From Diplonema japonicum (lineage: Eukaryota > Euglenozoa > Diplonemea > Diplonemida > Diplonemidae): a stretch of 64,000 bases of DNA. A program made the translations under genes and the position numbers. The notes beneath the pieces are model-generated. The model made no database searches and was not told where the DNA came from. It saw only the letters and a program-made list of their open reading frames with translations. The DNA is taken from contig OZ025662.1 in the NCBI GenBank assembly GCA_964019335.1, forward strand, positions 716,224 to 780,223. Direction: 5' to 3'. Below are positions 63,677 to 64,000 of the stretch, in pieces (the first letter of the stretch is position 1; the number at the start of each line of letters is the position of its first letter).

Positions 63677-63810
63677 GCCCTTTCGAGGTGACCGAATTTT
63701 ATTTTACCCTTTCCGAACGCCCGCATGTTCAAAGATGCACCCCGCTGTCGAACCTGAGGAATTTTCACGGGGGGACTTTCTGTCGAAATTTGCAACCTTC
63801 TCTTTACACA
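63677..63810 (+). repeat. 190-bp spacer repeat, diverged partial copy B
   Basis: Shares CGAGGTGAC-GAATTTTATTTTACC, then GAACGCCC-CATGTTCAAAG and CACGGGGGGACTT with copies A and C, with about 10-15 scattered differences. It lacks the leading 45-50 bp. Confidence 0.8.
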
Positions 63811-64000
63811 GGGGGGTGGGCAACGAGTCGGTCGGGGGTGACCCTTTCAGGAAGAGGCCCCCCGAGGTGACTGAATTTTATTTTACCCTTCCCGAACGCC
63901 CACATGTTCAAAGATGCACCCGTTGTCGAACCTGAGAGGTCTTCACGGGGGGACTTGCTGTCGAGATTGGCAACCCTTTCTTTACACAGGGGTCGGGAGG
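63811..64000 (+). repeat. 190-bp spacer repeat, copy C (reaches window edge)
   Basis: Nearly identical to copy A at 62075. It directly follows copy B, so the spacer is partly tandem. The array probably continues beyond the window. Confidence 0.85.

Overview
The window is nuclear DNA of a euglenozoan, most likely a diplonemid (Diplonema/Paradiplonema-like). The main evidence is at the right end. Two minus-strand genes carry a 39-nt exon that ends in ...TGTACTTTATTG before a GT donor, which I recognise as the diplonemid spliced leader (SL). A 5S rRNA gene lies beside them. Two other features fit. Every protein gene I can support over about 57 kb reads on the + strand, as expected for polycistronic arrays resolved by SL trans-splicing. 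Most genes also have a pyrimidine-rich tract and an AG just upstream of their ATG. Cis-introns are very short (mostly 30-60 nt), usually start GTATG and end CAG, and when they are removed the flanking frames join.

Layout. 1-10 kb: a PDG-repeat/PDZ/EF-hand protein (5' end cut off), a USP14/Ubp6-type deubiquitinase, an ERD2-type KDEL receptor, a TRAPPC2L-like trafficking subunit, a mitochondrial carrier and a tandem SpoVS-domain protein. 10.2-22.5 kb: about 12 kb without a recognisable gene, full of A/T and C/T tracts. It holds small dispersed repeats, one 707-bp TIR element with TA target duplication, and a few GC-rich islands. 22.5-31.7 kb: a deiodinase-like selenoprotein with an in-frame UGA (Sec) and a candidate SECIS, an unknown 590-aa protein, a Cache-domain surface protein, a PPR-like protein, a plant-type LRR membrane protein, an HhH protein and a DH-PH RhoGEF. 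33-46 kb: two unknown multidomain proteins, a GDP-mannose transporter-like protein, a coiled-coil protein, a TTD14-like P-loop/CYTH protein, an APH/CHK-like kinase, a membrane-anchored GH18 protein and a coiled-coil/TPR protein. 46.5-48.6 kb: a perfect 1073-bp tandem duplication that creates a truncated SHOCT gene copy and a broken TPR gene copy. 48-57 kb: the intact SHOCT gene, a MORN-repeat protein, a sialidase, an ABC half-transporter and a C-type-lectin/polytopic membrane protein. 57-64 kb: a long non-coding stretch, a decayed coiled-coil gene, an AlkB-like gene whose upstream DNA carries a precise copy of the SL exon (a likely retrocopy), then the 5S/SL cluster with a 190-bp repeated spacer.

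The genes are mostly unrelated in function, as is normal in euglenozoan arrays. Secretory-pathway and surface genes are well represented: ERD2, TRAPP, GDP-mannose transporter, sialidase, GH18, lectin, LRR and Cache. Exon boundaries were inferred by eye from frame and splice motifs, without transcript data. Family names rest on motif recognition without database searches.
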